Of a stretch of 64,000 nucleotides of DNA, positions 54,006 through 62,086 are shown one piece after another. This stretch comes from Streptomyces lasiicapitis (GTDB lineage: Bacteria; Actinomycetota; Actinomycetes; Streptomycetales; Streptomycetaceae), in assembly GCF_014646335.1 (NCBI RefSeq), contig NZ_BMNG01000005.1:433543-497542 (forward strand). The letters run 5' to 3'. The notes beneath the pieces were generated by a model that was given only the letters and a program-made list of their open reading frames with translations, searched no databases and was not told where the DNA came from. The first letter of the stretch is position 1. Every line of letters begins with the position of its first letter. The position numbers and the translations under genes were made by a program.

Positions 54006-55520
54006 GTGAGCACCGAGAACGAGGGCACTGAGGTACCCCCGGCCCCGTCCGCACCTCCTGTGCCGGTGGACACTCCCGCTGCTTCCGCGTCCGGGGAGCA
54101 GGCGGCCGGGCAGGCCCCTGCCCCGGCACAGAGCCCGGCGGCTCCCGCGCCGAGCGCTCCTGCGCCGAGCGCTCCTGATCCGTACGCACACACGGCCGCG
54201 CACGTGGGCGCGGGCCAGACGACCGCCGGGCAGGTCCCCGCCGGACACGCCTCTTCGGGGCACGCCCCTGCCGGTTCCGGGGCCTGGCCGCCGCCTCCGC
54301 CGCCCGCCGTGCCTACGTACGCGCAGGGTGGCGGCTCCGGCTCCGGCTGGGGCGCGTCCTGGACGGCGGAGCAGCCGGCGGCGCCGAAGCCCGGCGGGCG
54401 GCGCGGCGGCCTGGTCGCGGCCGTCATCGCGGCGGCCCTTGTCGCGGGCGGCGTGGGCGGCGGCCTCGGCTTCTGGGCGGCGGACCGCAGCGAGGACAGC
54501 GGCACGGACTCGACGACGGTCTCGGCGTCGGACTCCCCGGCCGACCTCAAGCGCGAGCCCGGGTCGGTGGCGGCCATCGCGAACAAGGCGCTGCCGAGCG
54601 TCGTCACCATCGAGGCCCAGAGCGGCAGCGGCGAGGGCGGCACGGGCACGGGGTTCGTGTACGACAAGCAGGGCCACATCATGACCAACAACCACGTGGT
54701 GGCGTCCGCCGCGCAGGGCGGCAAGCTGTCGGCGACGTTCTCCAACGGCAAGAAGTACGACGCCGAGGTGGTGGGCCGGGCGGAGGGCTATGACGTCGCG
54801 GTCATCAAGCTCAAGTCCAAGCCGGCGAACCTCAACCCGATCGCGCTCGCCGACTCCGACAAGGTGGCCGTCGGGGACTCCACGATCGCCATCGGCGCGC
54901 CCTTCGGCCTGTCCAACACGGTCACGACGGGCATCGTCAGCGCCAAGAACCGGCCGGTGACGTCCAGCGACGGCGGCAGCAGCAAGAGTTCGTACATGAG
55001 CGCGCTGCAGACCGACGCGTCCATCAACCCGGGCAACTCCGGCGGCCCGCTCCTGGACGCGCGCGGCGCGGTGATCGGCATCAACTCCGCGATCAAGCCC
55101 GCCGACAGCGGCGGCCTCGGGGGCGGCGCCCAGTCGGGCTCGATCGGCCTCGGCTTCGCGATCCCGGTGAACCAGGCGAAGAACGTCGCCCAGCAGCTGA
55201 TCAAGACGGGCGAGGCGACGTATCCGGTGATCGGCGCGTCGGTGTCCCTGGGGGAGGCGTCGAACGGCGCGACCATCTCCGACCGCGCGGCCGGCGGCTC
55301 CGGCGCGGCGGTGGAGCCGGGCGGCCCCGCGGCCAAGGCGGGCCTCAAGTCCGGCGACGTCATCAAGAAGCTGGACGACATGGTCATCGACAGCGGCCCG
55401 ACCCTGATCGGCCAGATCTGGACCCACAAGCCCGGCGACACCGTCAAGATCACCTACGAACGGGACGGCAAGGAGCGCACAGCCGACGTGACCCTGGGCG
55501 CACGCAAGGGCGACAGCTGA
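54006..55520 (+). CDS. HtrA-like membrane-anchored serine protease with PDZ domain
   Basis: 504 residues. Long Pro/Ala-rich cytosolic N-terminus (about 1-135), one transmembrane helix (about 138-160), trypsin-like domain with His in MTNNHVV, Asp in YDVAVIK and Ser in NPGNSGGPL, then one PDZ domain (about 405-495). Degrades misfolded envelope proteins. GTG at 54006 has AGGAG at good spacing. Confidence 0.93.
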   Translation: MSTENEGTEVPPAPSAPPVPVDTPAASASGEQAAGQAPAPAQSPAAPAPSAPAPSAPDPYAHTAAHVGAGQTTAGQVPAGHASSGHAPAGSGAWPPPPPPAVPTYAQGGGSGSGWGASWTAEQPAAPKPGGRRGGLVAAVIAAALVAGGVGGGLGFWAADRSEDSGTDSTTVSASDSPADLKREPGSVAAIANKALPSVVTIEAQSGSGEGGTGTGFVYDKQGHIMTNNHVVASAAQGGKLSATFSNGKKYDAEVVGRAEGYDVAVIKLKSKPANLNPIALADSDKVAVGDSTIAIGAPFGLSNTVTTGIVSAKNRPVTSSDGGSSKSSYMSALQTDASINPGNSGGPLLDARGAVIGINSAIKPADSGGLGGGAQSGSIGLGFAIPVNQAKNVAQQLIKTGEATYPVIGASVSLGEASNGATISDRAAGGSGAAVEPGGPAAKAGLKSGDVIKKLDDMVIDSGPTLIGQIWTHKPGDTVKITYERDGKERTADVTLGARKGDS

Positions 55521-55570
55521 CCCGCTACTCTTGACCCCGCGCCACCGCCGCCCACGGGCCGCGGGCGCGG

Positions 55571-55657
55571 GGTGGGTTGCCCGAGCGGCCTAAGGGAACG
55601 GTCTTGAAAACCGTCGTGGCAGCGATGTCACCGTGGGTTCAAATCCCACACCCACCG
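55571..55657 (+). tRNA. tRNA-Ser (anticodon UGA)
   Basis: 87 nt. Acceptor stem ggtgggt/acccacc, D arm, anticodon arm acggt-cttgaaa-accgt with TGA in the loop, a long variable arm typical of tRNA-Ser, and the ggttcaaat T-loop. CCA is not encoded. Confidence 0.96.
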
Positions 55658-55856
55658 CGGGAACTGGCCGTAAGGCCTCATGAGGCGGGGTGTCCGGAAC
55701 TTCCGGGCGCCCTGCCTCTTCTTTTTTGCCCGGCGTGACTCCCAGTGGCCGTGGGCCGCTCGGGTGAGGGGGCGGTACCTCGGTGGGGTGGGGGTGGGTT
55801 AAGGGGTTCGGCAGGGCGTTGGGTGTGCTGCCGGAACTGGAAGGGGTGCTTCGGGT

Positions 55857-56108
55857 ATGAGGGTTGTTGGGGCTGTTGTGGGTGTGATGGGTGCGGTGAG
55901 TGCTGTGGGCGCCGTGGGAGCTGTGGGGGCCGCCATGGTGATGGGGGCGGCTGGGCCTGCCTTGGCTGTTGAGGGGGCGGGGTCGGGGGACGGTGTGGCT
56001 GTTACTTCGTTGGTTGCCCGGGACTCGTTTGACGGGGTTCCTGGGCAGGAGGTCGTTGATGGGTCGGCGGCGCGGTCGTTGCCCATCGGGGGGTTGCCGA
56101 TTTCTTAG
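55857..56108 (+). CDS. Possible small secreted protein
   Basis: 83 residues. A hydrophobic Val/Gly/Ala leader ending in GPALAVEG looks like a signal peptide, followed by a short tail (DSFDGVPGQEV, SLPIGGLPIS). GGAAGGGG before the ATG. Third-position GC is below its neighbours. No known family; may be real or fortuitous. Confidence 0.4.
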   Translation: MRVVGAVVGVMGAVSAVGAVGAVGAAMVMGAAGPALAVEGAGSGDGVAVTSLVARDSFDGVPGQEVVDGSAARSLPIGGLPIS

Positions 56109-56131
56109 CCGGGTCGCGGGCGGTCGGGTTG

Positions 56132-57295
56132 TCAGTCGTGGCCCGTCAGGCGGGCCGCTGAGGCGATTGTTGAGCGGGCCTCTCGGAGGGTGAGGCCCAC
56201 TCGGAGTGCCGCGTCCGTGAGGGGGCCCACGAGGGCCTCGCCCAGGCCGTTCTCGTACGCGCGGCATGCCGCCCAGAACAGGCGGGTGTTGCGTTGGCCC
56301 TCGTGCGCGGCCAGGACGAACTGGACCAGGCCGTGGCCTTGTTGGGCCGATGGTGGGGCGTCCGTGGCCGGGGGTGACGGGCGGCGTCGTGGCGACGGGG
56401 CCAGCAGGCGTAGGAGCGCGGGCGGGCACGCCGCCGGTGGGAGGTGCGCCGTGCCCGGCACCGTGCTGTAGATGCCGTGTTCGGTACGGGAACCGGGGCC
56501 GACCAGGTAGCCGCCCGCGCCGCGGATGTCGATCCCCGGAGCCAGTCGCCCCGCCGAGTTGGGCACCACCGTGTCGGGCGGCCCGGACAGCCAGATGTGC
56601 CGGCCCCCGCTCGGCGTCATCACGACGACCGTCTCCGGGATTGTGAACAGGTGCCGCAGCGCCAACTCCCGCAGCGCGGCCGGGGCGTCGGCACCCGACT
56701 TCGTGTCCAGGTCGACGCCGATCAGGTGGTACGGGGCGAGCCCGCACGCGATGCCGTAGCCGGAGGCCCAGGGCGCGGCGGCGAACAGTTCACGGATGCG
56801 CAGCGGGTCCGTCGACGCGTCGTACACGCCGTGCCCCATGCGGCCGCACTCGCCCCGGCACGCCGACGGCTGCGGGTCCTCGTGGTGCGGGGAGCGCAGC
56901 GCCGGGAGCTTGGTCCGGGAGAGCGGGATGACGGCCAGGCCGCGTTCGGCCGCGGACAGGGCGTGGGCGAGCGCGAGCGTGGCGGTGTGCCGGTCGGCGG
57001 CGCCTCGGTGATCGGCGGTGGCCCGGGGGTTGGCGGCGGCCGAGTCGTGGCTGTGGGCGCGCCGGTCCGCGGGGGGCCGCCGATCCGAGGGGTGCGATGG
57101 GGGCTGTTCCGCCGAGGGCTGTTCCGCCGAGAGGCGACCCCGTGCGCGGCCTTCCGGGGCGGGATCAGGGGCGCCGCCATCAGGGCTGCGGTCAGGGCTG
57201 CGGTCAGGGGCGCCATCAGGGGCGCGGTCAGGGCCGCGATCAGGGGTGTGGTCAGGGGTGTTGCGGTCTTCTGCATGGCGGTCGATGGGGGCCAT
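56132..57295 (-). CDS. Bifunctional DNA primase/polymerase (Prim-Pol) domain protein
   Basis: 387 residues. Prim-Pol fold about 105-300 with catalytic D-h-D in GVDLDTKSG and SGGRHIWLSG. N-terminal DRAPDG-type repeats (about 10-40, 12-bp DNA repeats) are a low-complexity extension. Prim-Pol enzymes prime and bypass lesions or act in mobile elements. ATG at 57295. SOS-like box just upstream. Confidence 0.85.
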   Translation of the reverse strand: MAPIDRHAEDRNTPDHTPDRGPDRAPDGAPDRSPDRSPDGGAPDPAPEGRARGRLSAEQPSAEQPPSHPSDRRPPADRRAHSHDSAAANPRATADHRGAADRHTATLALAHALSAAERGLAVIPLSRTKLPALRSPHHEDPQPSACRGECGRMGHGVYDASTDPLRIRELFAAAPWASGYGIACGLAPYHLIGVDLDTKSGADAPAALRELALRHLFTIPETVVVMTPSGGRHIWLSGPPDTVVPNSAGRLAPGIDIRGAGGYLVGPGSRTEHGIYSTVPGTAHLPPAACPPALLRLLAPSPRRRPSPPATDAPPSAQQGHGLVQFVLAAHEGQRNTRLFWAACRAYENGLGEALVGPLTDAALRVGLTLREARSTIASAARLTGHD

Positions 57296-57670
57296 GACTT
57301 CATTTTCGTACAAACGTTCGATGAAGGGAAGGGGGGTGGCCCGGGGTGGCGCGTTGTGCGCGGACGGCGCCCCCTCAGTTCGTGGAGTTGCCGGAACGCT
57401 TCAGCCCGTGCGGCGTCTGGGCCGGACCACTGGAGTGGCGCCGACCAGGAACACTGCGGATGCAAAGCGTGTTTATCGACTTGTCCTCACGCTTGCGGGG
57501 GAATCGTGTCTTCCGGGGTGGTTCGGCGGGGATTCGGTGGGCAACTCTGGTCTCGCGACGTCGTGCAGATCCAAACCCGAGGCGGTCGGCCAACTGCCTT
57601 GGAGCAAGCGTTACTTGAGGCGTTCCCGGCTCCCTGCCGGTGCGTATCTCCCCGTCCTGGAGGAAATGAC
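57296..57670. other. 375-bp divergent intergenic region
   Basis: Between the Prim-Pol gene and the small secreted protein. Contains the SOS-like box at 57307-57320 and otherwise no clear feature. Confidence 0.5.
57307..57320. promoter_or_regulatory. LexA/SOS-like box upstream of the Prim-Pol gene
   Basis: cgtacaaacgttcg differs from the actinobacterial SOS consensus CGAAC-N4-GTTCG at one base. It lies 12-25 bp before the Prim-Pol start codon. Confidence 0.45.
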
Positions 57671-57982
57671 ATGGCAAGCATCCGTACCGCCCGCGCCCTC
57701 GCCGCCGTCGCGGCCCTGCCCCTCGCCGCCGCGCTGTTCTCCGGTGTTGCGATGGCCGACAACGGCTCGTTCGCGGACAACGGATCCAACGCGGGTGTGG
57801 CTACGGTCGACGGCAGCGGCGTCGGCGACGACAACAACGGCAACTCGTCCACCACGCAGCAGCAGGCGGTCGGCAACGGCGCCTCGAACCAGAGCAACAC
57901 CGCCCAGGTGAACGGTTCCGCGTTCACGGCGATCAACCAGGGCAACGCGAACGTCGCCGTGAACTTCAGCGAACTGTGGTGA
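57671..57982 (+). CDS. Small secreted Asn/Gln/Gly-rich protein
   Basis: 103 residues. Signal peptide 1-29 (FSGVAMA). The mature part (FADNGSNAGVATVDGSG, NGNSSTTQQQAVGNGASNQSN, AFTAINQGNANVAVNF) has Gly-Asn and Gln spacing reminiscent of amyloid-forming curlins and Streptomyces rodlins, without clear homology to either. No Cys. GGAGG eight bases before the ATG. A strong terminator follows. Confidence 0.8.
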   Translation: MASIRTARALAAVAALPLAAALFSGVAMADNGSFADNGSNAGVATVDGSGVGDDNNGNSSTTQQQAVGNGASNQSNTAQVNGSAFTAINQGNANVAVNFSELW

Positions 57983-58039
57983 CCTCGGGCCTCGCCGGGG
58001 AGTGATCCTCGGGGGCCTGTTCAGTGGGGTGATGTGACG

Positions 58040-58074
58040 GCTGCGCGGCGGTGCCTGGGGCACTGCCGCGCAGC
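58040..58074 (+). terminator. Strong hairpin after the small secreted protein
   Basis: 16-bp stem (one G-U) closed by three bases, gctgcgcggcggtgcc with ggcactgccgcgcagc, 58 bp beyond the stop codon. Confidence 0.75.
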
Positions 58075-58154
58075 TGTGTTCGGGGTCGCGTCCACCCCCT
58101 ACGGGTGCGGGCTTCGCCCCGGGGCCTTGACGCCGGTTCTGTTTCTGACCGACT

Positions 58155-58177
58155 GTTTCTGACGGACAGTCAGAAAC
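58155..58177. promoter_or_regulatory. TetR-type inverted repeat upstream of the side-chain degradation cassette
   Basis: gtttctgac-ggaca-gtcagaaac: 9-bp perfect arms with a 5-bp spacer, 31 bp before the first start codon. The left arm is repeated once more at 58141-58149. It is not the KstR motif of the mycobacterial homologues. Confidence 0.65.
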
Positions 58178-58208
58178 CTTGCCGGTACGAGACGGAGAGG
58201 CCGCCCCC

Positions 58209-59447
58209 GTGCACCTCGCCCCCACCGAACGCCAGCACCGCCTGCGCGCCGAGCTGCGCGCGTACTTCCGCGAACTGCTGCCCGAAGGACCGCCCCCGGC
58301 CGACGACCAGGACGCACAGCGCCGGATCCTGCGCCGCATCGGCGCCGACGGGCTGCTCGGCCTCGGCTGGCCCGTCGCGTACGGCGGCCAGGGGCGCGGC
58401 CCCGACGAGCAGTTCGTGTTCTTCGACGAGGCGTACCGCGCGGGCGCGCCCGTGTCGATGGTCACGCTGAACACCGTCGGGCCGACCCTCATGAAGTACG
58501 GGACCGAGGAACAGAAGGCCTCCTTCCTGCCCGGCATCCTGCGCGGGGAAACCGTCTTCGCGATCGGTTACAGCGAGCCTTCCGCGGGCACGGATCTGGC
58601 TTCGTTGCGGACGCGGGCGGTACGGAAGGCGCGGGTCAAGGCCCAGGCCCAGGCGCCCGCACACGCCCAGGCGCCCGCGTCGGCGTACGGCGACGACTGG
58701 CTGATCGACGGGCAGAAGATCTTCACCTCCAACGCCCAGCACGCCGACTGGATCTGGCTCGCCTGCCGCACCGACCCGGACGCCCCCAAGCACCGCGGCA
58801 TCTCGATCCTCCTCGTGCCGACCGACTCCCCCGGCTTCTCCTGGACCCCGATCGAGACCGTCGGCGGCCAGACCACGACGGCGACGTACTACGACGGCGT
58901 ACGCGTGCCCGCGGGGAACCTCGTCGGCGAGGAGAACGGCGGCTGGGGCCTTATCACCGAGCAGCTCAACCACGAGCGGGTCGCGCTCGCCGCGATCGGC
59001 ATGCAGGCCGAGGACTTCTACGCGGCCGCGCGCGCGGCGGCGTGCTCCCTCGATCCGGTGAGTGGCGAACGTCGGGTTGACGCTCCGTGGGTCCGTTTGA
59101 AACTGGCCGAAGCACATGCACGGCTCGCGGCAACGCGCCTGCTCAACTGGCGTTTGGTGGGCGATGTGGGGGCGGGCCGGCTGGCTCCCGGGGACGCGAG
59201 CGGCGTGAAGTTCGCGGGAACTGAATCGGCGGTCGAGGCGTACCGAATATGTCAGGAGATCGTGGGGGACGCGGGGTTCGTGCGGGCCGGTTCACCGGGG
59301 TCCCTGGGGTCGGGGACGGCCGGGGACGGGGAGCTGGAGCGGATGAACAGGGCGGCGCAGATCAACACCTTCGGGGGCGGGGTGAGCGAGGTGCAGCGGG
59401 AGATCGTGGCGACGATGCGGCTCGGGATGCGGAGGGGGCGGCGATGA
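58209..59447 (+). CDS. Acyl-CoA dehydrogenase, FadE29/ChsE2-like
   Basis: 412 residues. Close to mycobacterial FadE29 (ChsE2), with the same WPVAYGGQGRGP, TVGPTL, AIGYSEPSAGTDLASLRT, WLACRTDPDAPKH and VGEENGGWGLIT segments. An Ala/Gln-rich insert (KAQAQAPAHAQAPA) is unique here. Works as an alpha2-beta2 dehydrogenase with the FadE28-type subunit at 60453 on a steroid-CoA. GTG at 58209. Its stop overlaps the next start (ATGA). Confidence 0.92.
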   Translation: MHLAPTERQHRLRAELRAYFRELLPEGPPPADDQDAQRRILRRIGADGLLGLGWPVAYGGQGRGPDEQFVFFDEAYRAGAPVSMVTLNTVGPTLMKYGTEEQKASFLPGILRGETVFAIGYSEPSAGTDLASLRTRAVRKARVKAQAQAPAHAQAPASAYGDDWLIDGQKIFTSNAQHADWIWLACRTDPDAPKHRGISILLVPTDSPGFSWTPIETVGGQTTTATYYDGVRVPAGNLVGEENGGWGLITEQLNHERVALAAIGMQAEDFYAAARAAACSLDPVSGERRVDAPWVRLKLAEAHARLAATRLLNWRLVGDVGAGRLAPGDASGVKFAGTESAVEAYRICQEIVGDAGFVRAGSPGSLGSGTAGDGELERMNRAAQINTFGGGVSEVQREIVATMRLGMRRGRR

Positions 59448-60451
59448 CGCGCGGACGCGGGGAGCCGGCCAGGTCGGCCGAGGCGACCGAGTCGGACGAC
59501 CTGTACGAGAAGTTGAAGGCGTACGAGGGCAGAGCCGCCGCCGTCGCGGGGCGCGGCAAGGACCCGGTGAACGAGCCGATGATCAGGCACTGGTGCGAGG
59601 CGATGGGGGACACCGACGCGGCGTACACCGGGCCGGAGGCCGTCGCCCCGCCGACCATGCTCCAGGTGTGGACGATGGGCGGCCTCTCCGGGCACGGCCA
59701 CAGCGGCCGCTCGGAGGCGTACGACGAACTGTTCGCCCTGCTCGACGACGCCGGGTACGCCTCGGTCGTGGCGACCGACTGCGAGCAGGAGTATCTGCGC
59801 CCGCTGCGCCCCGGCGACGGGATCACCTTCGACGCGGTGATCGAGTCGGTCTCCGAGCGCAAGACGACCAAGCTCGGTACGGGGTATTTCGTGACGACGC
59901 GGATGGACGTCCGCGCGGACGGCGAGCCGGCCGGGACGCACCGCTTCCGGATCCTCAAGTTCGCGCCCGCGCGGTCACGGCCTGCGGACACGCGTCCGCG
60001 CCCCACCGCCAAGCGGCCACGCCCCGTGATCAACAGGGACAACGCCGGGTTCTGGGACGGCGTGGCCGGACACCAACTGCTCATCCAGCGCTGCGGCGAC
60101 TGCGCCCGCCCGCGCTTCCCCTGGCTGCCGGGCTGCAACGCCTGCGGCTCGCCGGAGTGGGAGGCGGTCGAGGCGAGCGGTGAGGGGACGGTCTATTCGT
60201 ACGTCGTGATGCACCACCCGCCGTTCCCGGCGTTCGCCGTGTCCGATCACGCCGACGCGGCGGGACCGTACGCGGTGGTGCTCGTCGAGCTGGCGGAGGG
60301 TGTGCGCGTCATCAGCCAGGTGGTGGGGGTGCCGCCCGGCGAGGTGCGGATCGGGATGCCGGTGCGCCTTGAATTCCGGCGGGTGGACGAGGAGTTGGAG
60401 CTGCCGCTGTTCCGGCCGGTCGGCGCCGGTGTCCCAGGAGGGGTGCGCTGA
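59444..60451 (+). CDS. ChsH2-like fusion: MaoC-like dehydratase domain plus DUF35 OB-fold
   Basis: 335 residues. N-terminal MaoC-like half (about 20-170), then a zinc ribbon CGDC...CNAC and DUF35 OB-fold (about 190-320). Matches mycobacterial ChsH2: the MaoC part hydrates with ChsH1, and the DUF35 part binds Ltp2 for aldol cleavage. Overlaps the dehydrogenase stop by ATGA. Confidence 0.9.
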   Translation: MTRGRGEPARSAEATESDDLYEKLKAYEGRAAAVAGRGKDPVNEPMIRHWCEAMGDTDAAYTGPEAVAPPTMLQVWTMGGLSGHGHSGRSEAYDELFALLDDAGYASVVATDCEQEYLRPLRPGDGITFDAVIESVSERKTTKLGTGYFVTTRMDVRADGEPAGTHRFRILKFAPARSRPADTRPRPTAKRPRPVINRDNAGFWDGVAGHQLLIQRCGDCARPRFPWLPGCNACGSPEWEAVEASGEGTVYSYVVMHHPPFPAFAVSDHADAAGPYAVVLVELAEGVRVISQVVGVPPGEVRIGMPVRLEFRRVDEELELPLFRPVGAGVPGGVR

Positions 60452-60452
60452 C

Positions 60453-61610
60453 ATGGACTTCACGCCCACACCGGAACAGGCGGCCGCCCGCGACCTGGCC
60501 GCACGGATCTTCGGGGACCTGTCCACACCGGACCGCCTCGCGGCGGCGGGCACCGGGACGGACGCCGAGCTGTGGAAGGCGCTGTGCGCGGCGGGGCTGC
60601 CGGGCGCGGTGGAGGAGGTCGGGCTGCTCGGCCTGGTGCTGCTCCTTGAGGAGCAGGGCAGGACGACGGCGCAGGTGCCGTTCGCGGCGAGCTGTGTGTA
60701 CGGACTGCTGGCGGTGACGGCGCACGGCTCGGCGGACCAGCGGGCGCGGCTGCTGCCGGGGCTGAGGGACGGGACGGAGGTGGCGACGGGGGCGTTCCCC
60801 GCGCGCGGGGGCCGGGTGCGGGCCGAGGGCGGGCGGCTGTGCGGGGCGGTGCCCTGGGTGCCGTGGCTGCGGGACGCCACGTTCGTCCTGGTCGCGGCGG
60901 CGTCGTCGTCGGAGGCGCGGGTCGGTGGTGCGGGACACAGCCTGTGGATGGTGCGGACGGCCGACGTGAACTGCGAGCCGGTGGAGCTGACGGCGCCCTG
61001 GCGGGCGGGCCGGCTTGAGTTGGACGGGGTGCGGGCGGAGCGGTTGGGGGGTGGGTACGAAGACGGGGTGCCGGAGGAGGCTTCTGCTGGGTCCGGGGTG
61101 CGGGAGGAGGCTTCTGCCGGGGCCGGGGTGCGGGACAAGGCTGCTCCCGGGTCCGCGTACGACGACGTGCTGGCCACCGCCCGTACGGCCTTCGCGGGAC
61201 TTCAGGCCGGGGTCTGCGCGGGATCCCTGGCCCGAGCCGTCGCCCATACGAACGAGCGGGAGCAGTTCGGCCAGCCGCTCGCCGTGAAGCAGGCGGTCCA
61301 ACTCCGCGCGGCGGACGCGTACATGGACACGGAGGCGATCCGCGTCACGGCGTACGAGGCGGCCTGGCGCCGCGACGCGGGGCTGCCCTACGACACGCAC
61401 GCGCTGACGACCGCGTGGTGGGCCTCGGAGGCGGGCCGCCGCGTCGTGCACGCGGGCCAGCATCTGCACGGCGGCACGGGCGCGGACGTCGAGCACCCGG
61501 TGCACCGGCACTTCCTGTGGGGCCGACAACTGGACGCGTATCTGGGGTGCGGCGGCGAAGTCCTCGCCGAACTGGGCGACTTGATCGCGGCGCAGGAGGA
61601 GGCCGAATGA
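60453..61610 (+). CDS. Acyl-CoA dehydrogenase, FadE28/ChsE1-like
   Basis: 385 residues. Starts one base after the ChsH2-like stop. The FadE28-type N-terminus (MDFTPTPEQAAARD) and EQFGQPLAVKQAVQ segment are seen; the catalytic Glu position is not in the usual place, as in ChsE1. An insert of three decapeptide repeats (VREEASAGAG type) lies near 210. Confidence 0.88.
   Translation: MDFTPTPEQAAARDLAARIFGDLSTPDRLAAAGTGTDAELWKALCAAGLPGAVEEVGLLGLVLLLEEQGRTTAQVPFAASCVYGLLAVTAHGSADQRARLLPGLRDGTEVATGAFPARGGRVRAEGGRLCGAVPWVPWLRDATFVLVAAASSSEARVGGAGHSLWMVRTADVNCEPVELTAPWRAGRLELDGVRAERLGGGYEDGVPEEASAGSGVREEASAGAGVRDKAAPGSAYDDVLATARTAFAGLQAGVCAGSLARAVAHTNEREQFGQPLAVKQAVQLRAADAYMDTEAIRVTAYEAAWRRDAGLPYDTHALTTAWWASEAGRRVVHAGQHLHGGTGADVEHPVHRHFLWGRQLDAYLGCGGEVLAELGDLIAAQEEAE
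61068..61157. repeat. 30-bp in-frame tandem repeat in the FadE28-like gene
   Basis: Three contiguous 30-bp units starting at 61068, 61098 and 61128, encoding VPEEASAGSG, VREEASAGAG and VRDKAAPGSA. Confidence 0.8.
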
Positions 61611-61627
61611 ACGGAGGAGGAGTCCGA

Positions 61628-62086
61628 ATGAGCGGCAACAACACCTCAGTGCTCCGCCCGGGAGACAACCTGCCGCCCCTGGAGATCCCCGTCACCCGCA
61701 CTCTGATCGTCGCCGGGGCCATCGCCTCGCGGGACTACCAGGACGTGCACCACGACGCGGAGCTCGCCAAGGAGAAGGGCTCCCCCGACATCTTCATGAA
61801 CATCCTCACGACGAACGGCCTCGTGGGGCGGTACATCACGGATCACCTCGGCCCGGGGGCCACCCTCCGGAAGGTGGCGATCCGGCTGGGGGCGCCCAAC
61901 TACCCCGGGGACACGATGACGTTGACGGGGACGGTCGAGCAGGTCGAGCAGGTCGGTCGGGCCGGACCCGGCGGAGGCGCGGCGACAGTCACGGTCACCG
62001 TCAGGGTCGTCGGCGCCAACAGCATCGGCAAGCACGTGACCGGCACCGTCACGGCCACGGTGCCCGCGCGGGGAGGCCACATATGA
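61628..62086 (+). CDS. MaoC-like enoyl-CoA hydratase, ChsH1-like
   Basis: 152 residues. Hotdog fold with SRDYQDVHHDAELA, DIFMNILTTNGLVGRY and IRLGAPNYPGDT close to mycobacterial ChsH1. The Asp/His dyad is present. ATG at 61628 follows GGAGGAGG; an in-frame ATG at 61607 overlaps the previous stop. Partners ChsH2. Confidence 0.9.
   Translation: MSGNNTSVLRPGDNLPPLEIPVTRTLIVAGAIASRDYQDVHHDAELAKEKGSPDIFMNILTTNGLVGRYITDHLGPGATLRKVAIRLGAPNYPGDTMTLTGTVEQVEQVGRAGPGGGAATVTVTVRVVGANSIGKHVTGTVTATVPARGGHI

Noticed and set aside
55571..55657. tRNA-Ser as an integration (att) site
   Set aside because: No integrase, no repeat of the tRNA 3' end and no foreign-looking DNA beside it.
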